A program made the translations under genes and the position numbers. Below the pieces are notes generated by a model that was given only the letters and a program-made list of their open reading frames with translations, made no database searches and was not told the DNA's origin. Below, one piece after another: positions 1 to 8,222 of a stretch of 23,211 nt of DNA. Position 1 is the stretch's first letter. The number at the start of each line of letters is the position of its first letter. Source of the stretch: Priapulus caudatus (taxonomy: Eukaryota > Priapulida > Priapulimorpha > Priapulimorphida > Priapulidae); the NCBI RefSeq assembly GCF_000485595.1, contig NW_014577538.1:26104-49314 (forward strand), in the 5' to 3' direction.

Positions 1-326
1 CCGTGCTGCATAGCAACGCATTTGAGTTCAAAATCGTTATGAAAGTGCCCGCTTGATGGCGCCAAGTGTATCCAATATGGCAGCGTCCAGCATCGTGAAT
101 GTTGTTTAGGTTTTGCAATTTCATTATGTTTGCACACGCAAATTTTATACTACTTATTACTAGTTCGGTCGGGTTAGTAGTTGCTGAAAAAGTACTAGTA
201 ATATGTTATCTGGTAGGCATTCCCACTCGCCAACAGGGCTGGTCAACCCAGACATTCTACTAGCCCTTACTGATTTCTACTAGTACTAGCCTCGGGCGAG
301 CGGGCGAGCGTTAGTTTCAAGCCCTG
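1..326 (+). repeat. Copy 1 of a ~320 bp direct repeat, hAT-like 3' end
   Basis: This segment is closely repeated at about 2098-2409 in the same orientation, from CCGTGCTGCATAGCAACGC through GCGGGCGAGCG. The two copies differ mostly by one-base insertions or deletions. It ends at TTAGTTTCAAGCCCTG (311-326), which resembles the reverse complement of the CAGGGCTTGAAA terminus seen on many hAT transposons; no matching left terminus is visible. The AGGGCTGG and TAGCCCTTAC motifs near 233 and 266 look like hAT subterminal repeats. I infer a truncated non-autonomous transposon copy. No protein-coding potential is seen. Confidence 0.5.
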
Positions 327-840
327 CGGTAGTACTACTAGTAGCAGTTAGCAGTAGTGACAGTAGTAGTAGTAGTACTAGTAGTAGTATAGCAATTATT
401 ATTAGTAGTAGGCATACTAGTAGCTCTAGTACTATAGGCCTGCGGCAACTGTACGCGGGCTATAGTACTAGAGCTATAGTCTGTAGTACTTCACTGTGTA
501 AAATAAATCACTAAATGTTACATGTCATGCAATTTCATGCACATCCTATGATATATAAGATTTGACAGCTGAAACGAAGTCATACTTACTTATATACATT
601 TCGTTGTATATCAATAAACTGCTGATTACTGCCGAATGTTGGTCTGAAAGAATCAAACTGTGGATCAGCCATATTTTTCACGCAGACTGATATAGCTTTA
701 AAATTGTAATGCCCGCGGCAACTGTACGCGGGCTATAGTACTAGAGCTAGCATACTAGTTACTACTACTAGTACTAGTACTATACTACTGGTAGTACTAC
801 TAGTCAATAGTATAGTGACAGTTACTATAGTTAGTAGTGG
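327..840. repeat. TAGTAC/AGTAGT simple-sequence region with hairpins
   Basis: The flanks of this stretch (327-480 and 745-840) are built from ACTAGTAGTAGTACTAG-type simple sequence that is largely self-complementary. Two hairpin-like modules carry the same core, GTACGCGGGCTATAGTAC. At 422-437 AGCTCTAGTACTATAG pairs exactly with 460-475. At 711-717 GCCCGCG pairs with 727-733. The same core recurs at 3388-3412. The middle (about 480-700) is ordinary AT-rich DNA containing the candidate minus-strand exon at 590-672. Confidence 0.6.
590..672 (-). CDS. Possible first coding exon of an unidentified gene (partial)
   Basis: On the minus strand an ATG at 672-670 opens a frame of 27 codons plus two bases, starting MADPQFDSFRPTF and ending IDIQRNVY. 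It runs directly into a perfect consensus donor GTAAGT (589-584). The amino-acid composition looks protein-like rather than repeat-derived. The next exon is not recognisable in 1-583, so the gene would continue beyond the left edge. I do not recognise the protein. An 83-base open frame ending at a strong donor can arise by chance, so this is tentative; transcript evidence would decide it. Confidence 0.35.
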
Positions 841-1095
841 TAGAGATAAAATTGGGTCCATGCATTATTGGCAATATTGCATACAATCATATTCATACAT
901 CAATTGCTGGCCCACATGGACATATATAGTCCGAGTTTCCTCTGACCAATGCCCACACCAACGATACTGCATTGTATAATATATGATATGATAAAATATT
1001 AATATATAGCTCCAAGCTAGGGTTAGAAGACTGTTTCAAACATTGGCTGCAGCTAAACACGTAGTTGTCTTATTACCTTTAGTATTACCTCCGCC

Positions 1096-1467
1096 TAGTG
1101 TTGTCAATCGGTTGTAATTTCGTAATCGATCACCGGTTGGACCCAAGTAACTGATGATCGGTTACTCGGGGTGTTGAATGCCTTTGTGTGCGTAACGTCG
1201 TGTGCATGTACGTGTGTGTGTATGTGCTTGTTTAGCCCTGTTTACTGTTTGTTTTCACTGTTTACTACTGTATGTATAATACATGTATGCTAATAAAGGA
1301 TAACTTGTATAGTAGCGATAATATCTCTGATTCTCATCACTTTATTTTCTTGTTCAAGTTTTACATTGATTTCGATTTTTTTTTTTTATGAAATTGATTA
1401 TGGATTTTGATAACCAAGCGCTTGGTTCGAGCCACTGTTCAACCGATGAACCGATGAACCATCACTA
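1096..1467. mobile_element. Probable hAT-like MITE
   Basis: The left end TAGTGTTGTCAATCGGTT is matched by an inverted right end whose reverse complement reads TAGTGATGGTTCATCGGTT, giving imperfect terminal inverted repeats of about 18 bp. The 8 bp on either side are CCTCCGCC (1088-1095) and CCTCCGGT (1468-1475), matching at six positions, as expected for a decayed hAT target duplication. The interior has a GTGTGT tract and AT-rich filler and no transposase frame, so the element is non-autonomous. The unresolved base N at 1499 lies just outside. An 8 bp duplication is the hAT hallmark; family assignment is inferred. Confidence 0.5.
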
Positions 1468-1475
1468 CCTCCGGT

Positions 1476-2097
1476 AAATCGAAGTTGGAGGAGGTTATNT
1501 TCGCTGCCTGCCGGTACTAGTTAGGCCCCACGACGCGTGCCTGCCGTAGTCATAATAACCGGTAGTCACCAGTGGAACAAGAACACATCGTTATTTCTTT
1601 CTTCTCTTTTTTAGATTCGGTTAACTGTACGGTATAGTCTTATTGCTTCCATCAGGCTGAAACTAACCTAAAATGTGCCTAGCCAGCAGGGCTAGTACTG
1701 GCTGTAAAATTACTAGCCTTAAATATCTACCAAGCCCTACTTTCCTGAAGTGCGGCCTGAAGCATGTCGTGTGCACGATTTTTGCCATTGGCGGGGGGGG
1801 AACGGTGGTGATCTGGGTTTTTGATTTTAGCCCCCTTATATAGCCTGCCTAAAATTTAATGACGAAAATGAGACAATTGCTGCTGATCAATCACTTTTCT
1901 TATCGCAGCCGCATTAATCCACGTATGTTCCAGCCCTGCTCCTGAAATTTCTTGCCTTTTCCCTTGCTGCATATTTTCTGTGCATCATAATGTCCTCTTT
2001 GGTTTAAGTATTTTAGTTGGGCACTTTCCTGTAGAGATCTATACATTTTAGTACTATAATTATTCGTATTATTTTTGTTTTTTGTCCGTATAGCTAC
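1476..2097. other. Intergenic, no gene seen
   Basis: This interval holds one ambiguous base (N at 1499), a G8 run near 1793-1800, and fragments such as AGCAGGGCTAGTACTGG (from 1686) and CCAAGCCCTAC (from 1730) that resemble the hAT-like motifs of 230-326. A 112-codon minus-strand frame over 1900-2238 overlaps the repeat at 2098-2409 and has no recognisable domain. I see no supportable gene. Confidence 0.5.
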
Positions 2098-2409
2098 CGT
2101 GCTGCATAGCAACGCATTTGAGTTCAAATCGTTATGAAGTGCCCGCTTGATGGCGGCCAAGGGTATGCCGAATATGGCAAGCGTCCAGCATCGTGATGTT
2201 GTTTTAGGCTTTTGCAATTTATTATTTTCACACCGCAAATTTAATACTACTTATTACTAGTTCGGTCGGTAGTAGTGCTGAAAACGTACTAGTACTAGTT
2301 ATCTGGTAGGCATCCACTCGCCAACAGGGCTGGTTCAACCAGACATTCTACCTAGCCCTTACTGATCTATCCTAGCCTCCGGGCGCGCGGGCGAGCGTAT
2401 TCAAGCCTG
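2098..2409 (+). repeat. Copy 2 of the ~320 bp direct repeat
   Basis: This is the second copy of 1-326, in the same orientation and about 2.1 kb downstream. The two can be aligned end to end by eye, and most differences are single-base gains or losses, for example in homopolymers near 2130. The terminus is degraded to TTCAAGCCTG. The spacing and like orientation could reflect two insertions of one transposon family, a local tandem duplication, or an assembly artefact. Confidence 0.65.
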
Positions 2410-3300
2410 CTTCCTACTGGGTTTACCAATAATTCCCCTGCATTCGTATAGGCAGCGATCCTAATATCTATCTGCGTGCTAATATCCAGCATTAACGCGT
2501 CGCCGGGCTCCGTCTCCTCCGTCACGTTCGTCCTTGCTTTCGCGTAGGCCCTAGGCAGCCTCCACGGGTGTCTCCCTCGTAGTCGCTCCTGGCTCTACCT
2601 AACTGAAATCCCGTTCTTCTCCTTCTCCGTTTTATTCCCCTCTCCCGTTGTTCTCCGGTTTTCACGTACCTGAAAACCCGGCCTTCTACTCCCTCCGTTA
2701 TCTCTCTCCTCGAGACCTAAACGGCTTTCTCCTTCTTTCTCTTCGTCCTCTGCTTCTTCTTCTTCTTCTTCTTCTTCTTCTTCTTCTTCCTACCTAGACC
2801 TGAAAAATAACGCCCACGCTGCTTGGTTCCGTGCGCCTTATATACCTAGCTGGCACGCAGATTTCGTTCGCTGGGGCAATCGCTTTCACCTGCTTACGCA
2901 ACCCGTTGCTGGTACGATGATTGCATCATCTTATGCAACTCGTTTCTAAGTAAATATTCCTCTCTTCGACAACTTAGACTATTCATTCTATTCAAACCTC
3001 ATATAGTATGCTGACCACTAGTACATATAACCGCGTTGATTATTATATTCCATTTATCGCGTTATCGCTTTTCGAGTAAACACTCCTTGTTTTCCCCGAC
3101 CATATAATAGTAGTATTAGTGATAGTATGATCCAAGATGGCTGCGCCCAGGTGTTGATCGATTATCTATGTGCTGTCTATATTTTATCCTCTCTTTAGTC
3201 AATATATGGTTATTCTATCTATACTGCTTGTTCAATCTATCCCTCCTGATCTAGTCTACTGCTCCTGTGAGTTACACCCCCCCCCCCGAAATCTCTACAC
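2410..3300. other. CT-rich intergenic DNA with TTC microsatellite
   Basis: The first half (about 2500-2800) is pyrimidine-rich and includes an uninterrupted (TTC)n run at 2753-2789. Short motifs of the type CTACCTA..CTGAAAA recur near 2595, 2666 and 2790, suggesting a decayed tandem repeat; GGTTTTCA/TGAAAACC forms a small hairpin near 2657-2678. On the minus strand the TTC run reads as polyglutamate, but stops flank it, so I do not call a gene. A C9 run lies near 3278. CAAGATGGCTGCG at 3132-3144 resembles a YY1 site. Confidence 0.5.
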
Positions 3301-3323
3301 TAGGGTCAGGCTGAGTACTAACT

Positions 3324-3412
3324 AGCTCTAGTACTATTCTGTATTCAGTAGGTATTCTATAGCCCGCGTACTATACGCAGTATAACTGTACGCGGGCTAT
3401 AGTACTAGAGCT
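3324..3412. repeat. Hairpin with 15 bp perfect stem, third copy of GTACGCGGGCTATAG core
   Basis: CTATAGCCCGCGTAC (3357-3371) is the exact reverse complement of GTACGCGGGCTATAG (3388-3402), with a 16-base loop. Outside it, AGCTCTAGTACTAT at 3324-3337 mirrors the bases through 3412 with a 19-base interruption. The same core occurs at about 450-475 and 724-745. The sequence looks like a folded-back repeat unit of a local family rather than a terminator. Confidence 0.65.
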
Positions 3413-3470
3413 AAGTACTGACTAACTGAGTACTAGTACTAGTACTACTACTAGTTATAAACCGACCAGG

Positions 3471-3555
3471 CCACAGGCACTTGAAGCGTTTCAATAAAAT
3501 ATAATGCTAAATAAATACGAAATCTATTTACGACCAGAGTCTTAATGTTTCTATA
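3471..3555. repeat. Outer left arm of long inverted repeat, distal part
   Basis: The reverse complement of this stretch aligns with about 8130-8216, including the shared motif TAAATAGATTTCGTATTTAT. Differences are a few substitutions and a short length change. A more diverged copy in the same orientation as the right arm is recognisable near 5690-5775 inside the 5056-6360 insertion. Confidence 0.8.
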
Positions 3556-4879
3556 GGTGCGGGCGGGCATTCAGGAATTTCTTAACCTAGCAACCAGCTG
3601 TGCCGGTGAAAACAACAGCCTGTCTCCGTGAGCTTACACACGCAATACCCCATTTCCAAACCAAAAGCATACTATTACTAATTTCCTTGCATATATGCCG
3701 AAAACTTGTGTAGGTTGTCACAATCATATATATTGCACAGATAAGAAAAGATATTTTTTTGAGCTGCCAAAATGACAGAGTCCAGAGAGGTGTGATAAGT
3801 CATAAACAACATAAGTGGCTGACTGCCATCTTCAAAGTGTAAATGAGTAATGACGTAAAATGGTACGCACCGGAGATCCGTCAAAATTCTCCACTTTTTA
3901 TCTGACGCATTTCGTGAACAGGTAAACCTACTATTCTTTAACTACGTGGTGTGTGCGTGCACACGTGCGTGCGTGCCGGTCGTGGTGCGTTGTGAGTGTG
4001 TCACTGTGTGTAGCGAGTGCGTGTGCGTGTGCGTGCATCTGTGTGTGTGCGTGCGTGCGTGTTTGTGTGTCCTTCTGTGTGCGTGTGGTGTGCGCTGTGC
4101 GTGTGATTGTGTCACTGTGTGTGCGAGTGCGTGTGTGTGTTTGTGTGTCCTAGTGCCTAGTGTGCGCGTGTGCGCTGGGCGTGTGTGCGTATGCGTGGCG
4201 TGTTGAGTGTGTCACTGTGTGTGCGAGTGCCTGTGCGTGTGCGTGTGGTGTACGTGTGCATGTGAGGGGTCGTGTGGTGTGCGTCGGCGTGCGTGCGTGC
4301 GTGCGTCGCGTGTGCGTACACTGCGTGGTGTTTGTGTGTCCTAGTGTGTGTGCGAGTGCGTGTGCGTGTGCGTGTGCGTGTCCGTGTGCGTGTGCGTGTG
4401 CGTGTGCGTGTGAGTGTGTCACTGTGTGTGCGCAGCTGCGTGTGGCGTGTTGCGTGTGCGTTGCGTGAGCGTGTGAGTCTGTCACTGTGTGTGCGTGTGG
4501 CGTGTGCGTGTGTGTGCGTCGCATGTGTAATCTTGGACTCTTGTTTTTGTTTCACGAGACCTGGGGTAATTTTATTCAACTATGCAAGCAACAATACAAA
4601 TAATAATAGCTTAAAATATTTATCTTATGGTATCTTATGTATCATATTATCTTACATAATGTCATAATTATAGCTTGACAGAAAGGCAATCTATATCCTC
4701 GTAGAGCATATTAGAAGAAATATCATGAAAAAAACTTATTAAACTTCAACCACACGTGACGGATAATTCGTATTGTTAATGCAGAAATCCTATGGGCGCC
4801 AGTGACGCGATTGTGTTGTTTCACCGGCGTTCTGCTGGGGTCACTTGACTACTGATCTGTGACGTAGCTCGCGCGCACC
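3556..4879. mobile_element. Nested element 1 (1324 bp) with TATA duplication, minisatellite core
   Basis: The left end GGTGCGGGCG and the inverted right end GGTGCGCGCG match at nine of ten positions. Similarity continues patchily for roughly 70 bp, including a shared CCGGTGAAA block. TATA flanks both sides (3552-3555 and 4880-4883). Deleting the element and one TATA gives a sequence that matches the intact right arm at 8120-8145, apart from one base at the join. The interior is mostly a GTGCGT minisatellite and no transposase is seen. The 4 bp duplication and GG..CC ends do not identify a superfamily with confidence. Confidence 0.75.
3943..4528. repeat. GTGTGC/GTGCGT minisatellite
   Basis: About 590 bp of nearly alternating purine-pyrimidine sequence rich in GTGCGTGTGCGTGTG. 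A higher-order unit containing GAGTGTGTCACTGTGTGTGC recurs several times (for example near 3990, 4205 and 4410). Long cysteine/valine frames on the plus strand and threonine/histidine frames on the minus strand are translations of the repeat and are not genes. The tract lies wholly inside nested element 1. Confidence 0.9.
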
Positions 4880-5055
4880 TATACTCTCTTTCACCTATTA
4901 TTGTCGACAATTTTCTGTAAATGCCGTCCAAATGCTCGTCTACAACAAACACTGGCTGCCGCCAAGCGCCATAATTGCTGCCGCTGCAGTGCTGCACACT
5001 GACACTTATATAGTGTATATATATATAATATACTAATATATATATATTATAATAT
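4880..5055. repeat. Outer left arm of long inverted repeat, proximal part
   Basis: The reverse complement of 4884-5020 aligns with about 8020-8129, through the shared block AATAATAGGTGAAAGAGAG. It contains ATGGCGCTTGGCGGCAGCC on the minus strand (ATGGCGGCCGCCAGC in the right arm), but the downstream frames differ and are soon stopped, so I do not call a gene. The last 40 bp are AT repeats. Confidence 0.75.
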
Positions 5056-6360
5056 CAGGGTTCTCCCAGGATGAAATTCAAACAAGGGGAGGGGAGGGGA
5101 AGGGGGGGGGTCCGGGGGCGCGTTGTTTTTTACCGTACACTAATTATGCGTAAAATCGTCACCACACCAATAGACGGGTATTTGGGGTTCTTGTATATAT
5201 AAGATAGCCGACGGTGTGTCAGTTAGTGTTGGGCAAAGTGACGTGATAGTGCCGTAGGACAAGATAACACACTGTCCAATAATACGCGTAGTAGGTCATG
5301 GGTCGCCACAACCGCCATTTTAGGAACCAAGTTCACACGAAGTTGCCGGATGTTGCTGTTCTCGCTACTGTCTGCTGTGTGCTCAGCTACAGCTTACGGT
5401 TCTGCCTGGTAAATTGCTCGAATCATCAGGTAGGGCCCGACCCTGTCTTTCTTCAGGTTCCCCAAGAATAGAAAAGGTGAGAAAACATTCTTTTTTGTCG
5501 AAATCCATCGTGAAAGAGGTGTGCAATCTTCGGTTGAAACATGTAGTACCGTGACAGTGCAGTGGCTCTCTTATTCTTTTTGTGCACAGGGCTACGTGCG
5601 GTGTACTTCACTACTTGTGTGTTGCAGATGAGCATTTAAACGGATTTACAGGCAAGTTATCGACACATAATAGGCGAAATAGAGTAGAGAAACATTAATA
5701 CTTTGATAGTAGAACATTGTTAGTGTTTATTTACCATTATTTGTTTGAGACGGTCCAATGAAGTGCTTGGTGCACTGTACCATGTCGGACAGCTACACCA
5801 CTGCACTGTGTACATACTAACATAGTAACATCCGATTATGATTCATTGCTAGATTTTTGTACACTTGAATGAGAGATTTGATACAGCTATTGCATAAAAA
5901 ATATTATCCTATTACATTATATTATGCAATATATATCTATAATTAACCATGGTTATCCATATTATTCTATGTATCAAACAGACGCGGAGGGTTTTGCTTC
6001 GTAAAATGGCGGACGTGGCGCTCCATTGCGTACTACACGTCATTGCACGTGATTTCGCATGAGTGGTTTATCTTGTGCCTACGGCACTATACGATCTTTG
6101 GTGTTGGGTGACAGGTGACTGTTTGTACTTGTGTATTGTCTGCAGTGCATGCGCTGGCACGGTAAAATTACAGGTGTACAAAAAATCGTGCGGGTGTGCT
6201 GGTCGAATGGGAATTCTTGACGATCGAATCCTCGCTGGCAAACTTTTATTGTTGAATTTAATCGGGGCGAGGTATTTTAAACGGGGCGCAACGATCGAAA
6301 CGGGGGAGTTTTCCCAAACGGGTGTCGTGCGCCCCGTTTGCGCAACGTAGGGAGAACCTG
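5056..6360. mobile_element. Probable nested element 2 (1305 bp)
   Basis: The left end CAGGGTTCTCCCAGG and the inverted right end CAGGTTCTCCCTACG form short imperfect terminal repeats of the CAGGG..CCCTG kind. TAATAT occurs immediately on both sides (5050-5055 and 6361-6366), but the surroundings are so AT-rich that this is weak evidence. A second, internal inverted repeat is visible: 5225-5320 pairs with about 6003-6115, sharing ATAGTGCCGTAGG and CGCCATTTTA. A diverged copy of the outer-arm sequence lies at about 5580-5780. No long frame shows a domain, so the element appears non-autonomous. Confidence 0.55.
5580..5780 (+). repeat. Diverged copy of the outer-arm sequence
   Basis: This stretch aligns over its length with 8030-8216 in the same orientation, for example at GAGCATTTAAACGG and AGAAACATTAATAC. 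It is clearly more diverged than the two main arms are from each other. It has no insertion at the point where nested element 1 sits in the left arm, so it is a second, independent empty site. How an arm-derived sequence came to lie inside nested element 2 is unclear. Confidence 0.5.
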
Positions 6361-6462
6361 TAATATAATATACTAATATATATATATAATATTAGATATA
6401 TAACGTAATTGTATAATATATATTATTATAATATGCACATAATTAGTACTATATATATATTT
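6361..6462. repeat. AT-rich tract joining outer and inner arm segments
   Basis: Almost pure A+T with ATAATATACTAATATATATA motifs, repeated at 5027-5055 and mirrored at about 7976-8020. It appears to be an expanded version of the AT spacer between the inner and outer arm portions of the long inverted repeat. Confidence 0.6.
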
Positions 6463-6666
6463 AGGAGGTATCAAACCCGAGGTTAAACCAGACTGAAACC
6501 GCGCCAAAATCTCAACATTTAGTAGCCTTAGTCTACCTATCGATTAGTTTGACCTGTCGCATAAACTCTGAGCTCACAGTCCTTGCCTTAATCATCTACA
6601 ACTTATCCGTGGTCTAATCGTTGCGTCTCACAAAAAGTGACAAATCGGTGAGATATCGGTCTAAAC
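6463..6666. repeat. Inner left arm of long inverted repeat (first part)
   Basis: This aligns as reverse complement with about 7785-7975, sharing CAACATTTAGTAGCCTTAG and GAGATATCGGTCTAAAC. The arm resumes at 7303 after nested element 3. Confidence 0.8.
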
Positions 6667-7294
6667 CAGTTGGCCCGGGAAACTTTTCATTCGGCGGGCC
6701 AAAAATGTAGATTCTTGGATCACGCTCGGGGCCCAGAGGGGATGGCGTTACAACGCCGAGCTATCCCTCTTTCTCTGGAGAGACAATGCACGCGAGTGAA
6801 TCACCTCGGGACGTTTGCTGTGTAATTTCAGAGACATAGGAATCTTCCAAACTGGGTCTTTTCTAAACACAGAATCCTTTCCGCTGATTCGGGGGGAACT
6901 TTACTATGTATCGCGCAATACTATGCTATTAAACTAATATAACCTGTTACAAAAAATTCGAAGTGACGAGGCGCGAATTTAAACTGAGCGCCATTTTGTG
7001 TTGACACGTTGACGTAACGCATTTCCAGTGCGCAATACGCATCGGTCCAAACGTCAGCCACGCCCTCCGATTGGTCGGCCTTAATCGCGCTCTTCAACCG
7101 ACAGTACTCTCTACAGGTTCCAACAGACCATGCGCCCAGTAAGAAGAATTGCCCGCTCGTCATTCGAATTTCTGTAAGCAGGTTATATTAAGCGAAAGTC
7201 GTGGGTTTGCATGCACATTCTCCAAAACCTTCGCGGGCCGGAATTGAACCACTACCGCGGCGATCCGGCCCGCGTCCGGACTTCCCGGGCACTG
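6667..7294. mobile_element. Nested element 3 (628 bp), hAT-type non-autonomous
   Basis: The left end CAGTTGGCCCGGGAA and the inverted right end CAGTGCCCGGGAAG form short terminal repeats. The element is flanked by a perfect 8 bp duplication GTCTAAAC (6659-6666 and 7295-7302). The opposite arm (reverse complement of 7760-7800) carries a single GATATCGGTCTAAACGTACA, the exact pre-insertion sequence. The 8 bp duplication, CAG..CTG ends and subterminal GGCCGG/CCGGCCCGC motifs are typical of hAT elements. Minus-strand frames of 80 and 65 codons show no transposase motif. Confidence 0.85.
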
Positions 7295-7302
7295 GTCTAA
7301 AC

Positions 7303-7460
7303 GTACAATGTGCGTTTTAAGAAAGTTATTTTTTTTAGACATCGCTGAAATCAACAATCTGCTAAACCGAAACTAAGGCAATGCTTCTTGAAAGCCCTGC
7401 CTTCGCAAGCAAATGCAAACATAGCAAAGACACTTAGCGAGGTTGTGCTAGGATTTCGAG
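7303..7460. repeat. Inner left arm of long inverted repeat (second part)
   Basis: This continues the arm interrupted by nested element 3 and pairs with about 7640-7780, sharing TGCAAACATAGCAAAG with small indels. The unpaired centre of the palindrome lies at about 7461-7640 and shows no gene. Confidence 0.75.
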
Positions 7461-7639
7461 AGGGATTATAACACGAAGCTTGGTGTTATTGATACTATTA
7501 CATGAGAACTAAAGAATTTCACATGTTTAGCTTATTTTTATCCCATGTTTATTTGTTCCTCTAACATATTGTTCAATAACTATCTATATTACTGTCATTC
7601 CGACATGGCCTATAATAACAACAAGGCGTGTTTAACTTT

Positions 7640-8216
7640 CCGAAATCCCTAGCAAACCTCGCTAGTTCTTTGCTATGTTTGCATTGCTTTGCGATAGAGG
7701 GCTTTCAAAAGCATTGCCCTTATGTTTCGGTTTACAGTTGTTGATTTCACGATGTAACTTTCTAAAACCACATTGTACGTTTAGACCGATATCTCCCGAT
7801 TTGTCATTTTTGTGAGACCAACGCATTAGACACGCTGATAAAGTTTAATGATTAAGGCAAGACTTGAGCTCAAGTTTATCGAGGTAAACACAATAAATCA
7901 TAGGTAGACTAAGGCTACTAAATGTTGAATTTTGCCGGTTTCAGTCTGTCTTACTCCGTTTGATACACTCCTGATATTATATATAATATACTAATATAAT
8001 ATACTAATAAGCTATATATATAAGTCTCAGTGTGCACAGTGCAGTCGTGTGAGCAATGGCGGCCGCCAGCGTATGTTGCACATGGACGGAATTTGCAGGA
8101 AACTGTCGGCAATAATAGGTGAAAGAGAGTATAGATACATTAAGAGTTTGGTAGTAAATAGATTTCGTATTTATATTTAGCATTATATTTGATTGAAACG
8201 CTTCAAGTGCCTGTGG
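7640..8216. repeat. Uninterrupted right arm of long inverted repeat
   Basis: This arm is the reverse complement of the left arm segments (7303-7460, 6463-6666, 4880-5055, 3471-3555) read in order. It preserves single copies of the target sites for nested elements 1 (TATA, 8130-8133) and 3. A CpG-rich ATGGCGGCCGCCAGC lies at 8056-8070. A 139-codon minus-strand frame over this arm crosses repeat boundaries and is rejected as a gene. Confidence 0.8.
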
Positions 8217-8222
8217 ACCAGG

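Larger units (their letters stand above)
3471..8216. mobile_element. Long inverted-repeat transposon-like element carrying nested insertions
   Basis: The outer ends are perfect inverted repeats: CCACAGGCACTTGAAGCG at 3471-3488 and its reverse complement at 8199-8216. They are flanked by a 6 bp direct repeat ACCAGG (3465-3470 and 8217-8222), a candidate target-site duplication. Homology continues inward: 3471-3555 plus 4880-5050 pairs with about 8010-8216, and about 6463-6666 plus 7303-7460 pairs with about 7640-7975, joined by AT-rich sequence. The left arm is interrupted by elements at 3556-4879, 5056-6360 and 6667-7294; the right arm is not. Without these the element would be about 1.5 kb. 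No transposase frame is visible, so it is non-autonomous; its superfamily is undetermined. The 6 bp duplication could be chance. Confidence 0.75.

Noticed and set aside
2700-2800. Polyglutamate-encoding minus-strand stretch with a CAG|GTACGT donor-like end
   Set aside because: It arises from the TTC microsatellite, with an in-frame stop immediately upstream.
3946-4667. Overlapping cysteine/valine-rich and histidine/threonine-rich open frames on both strands
   Set aside because: They are translations of the GTGCGT minisatellite, present in several frames at once with no domain.
4884-8216. Possible split gene with processed copies (exon-like blocks at 4884-5010 and 3471-3555, contiguous at 8030-8216)
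   Set aside because: The split looked like an intron, but the intervening 1324 bp has inverted ends and a TATA duplication, so a transposon insertion explains it better; reading frames are not conserved among copies.
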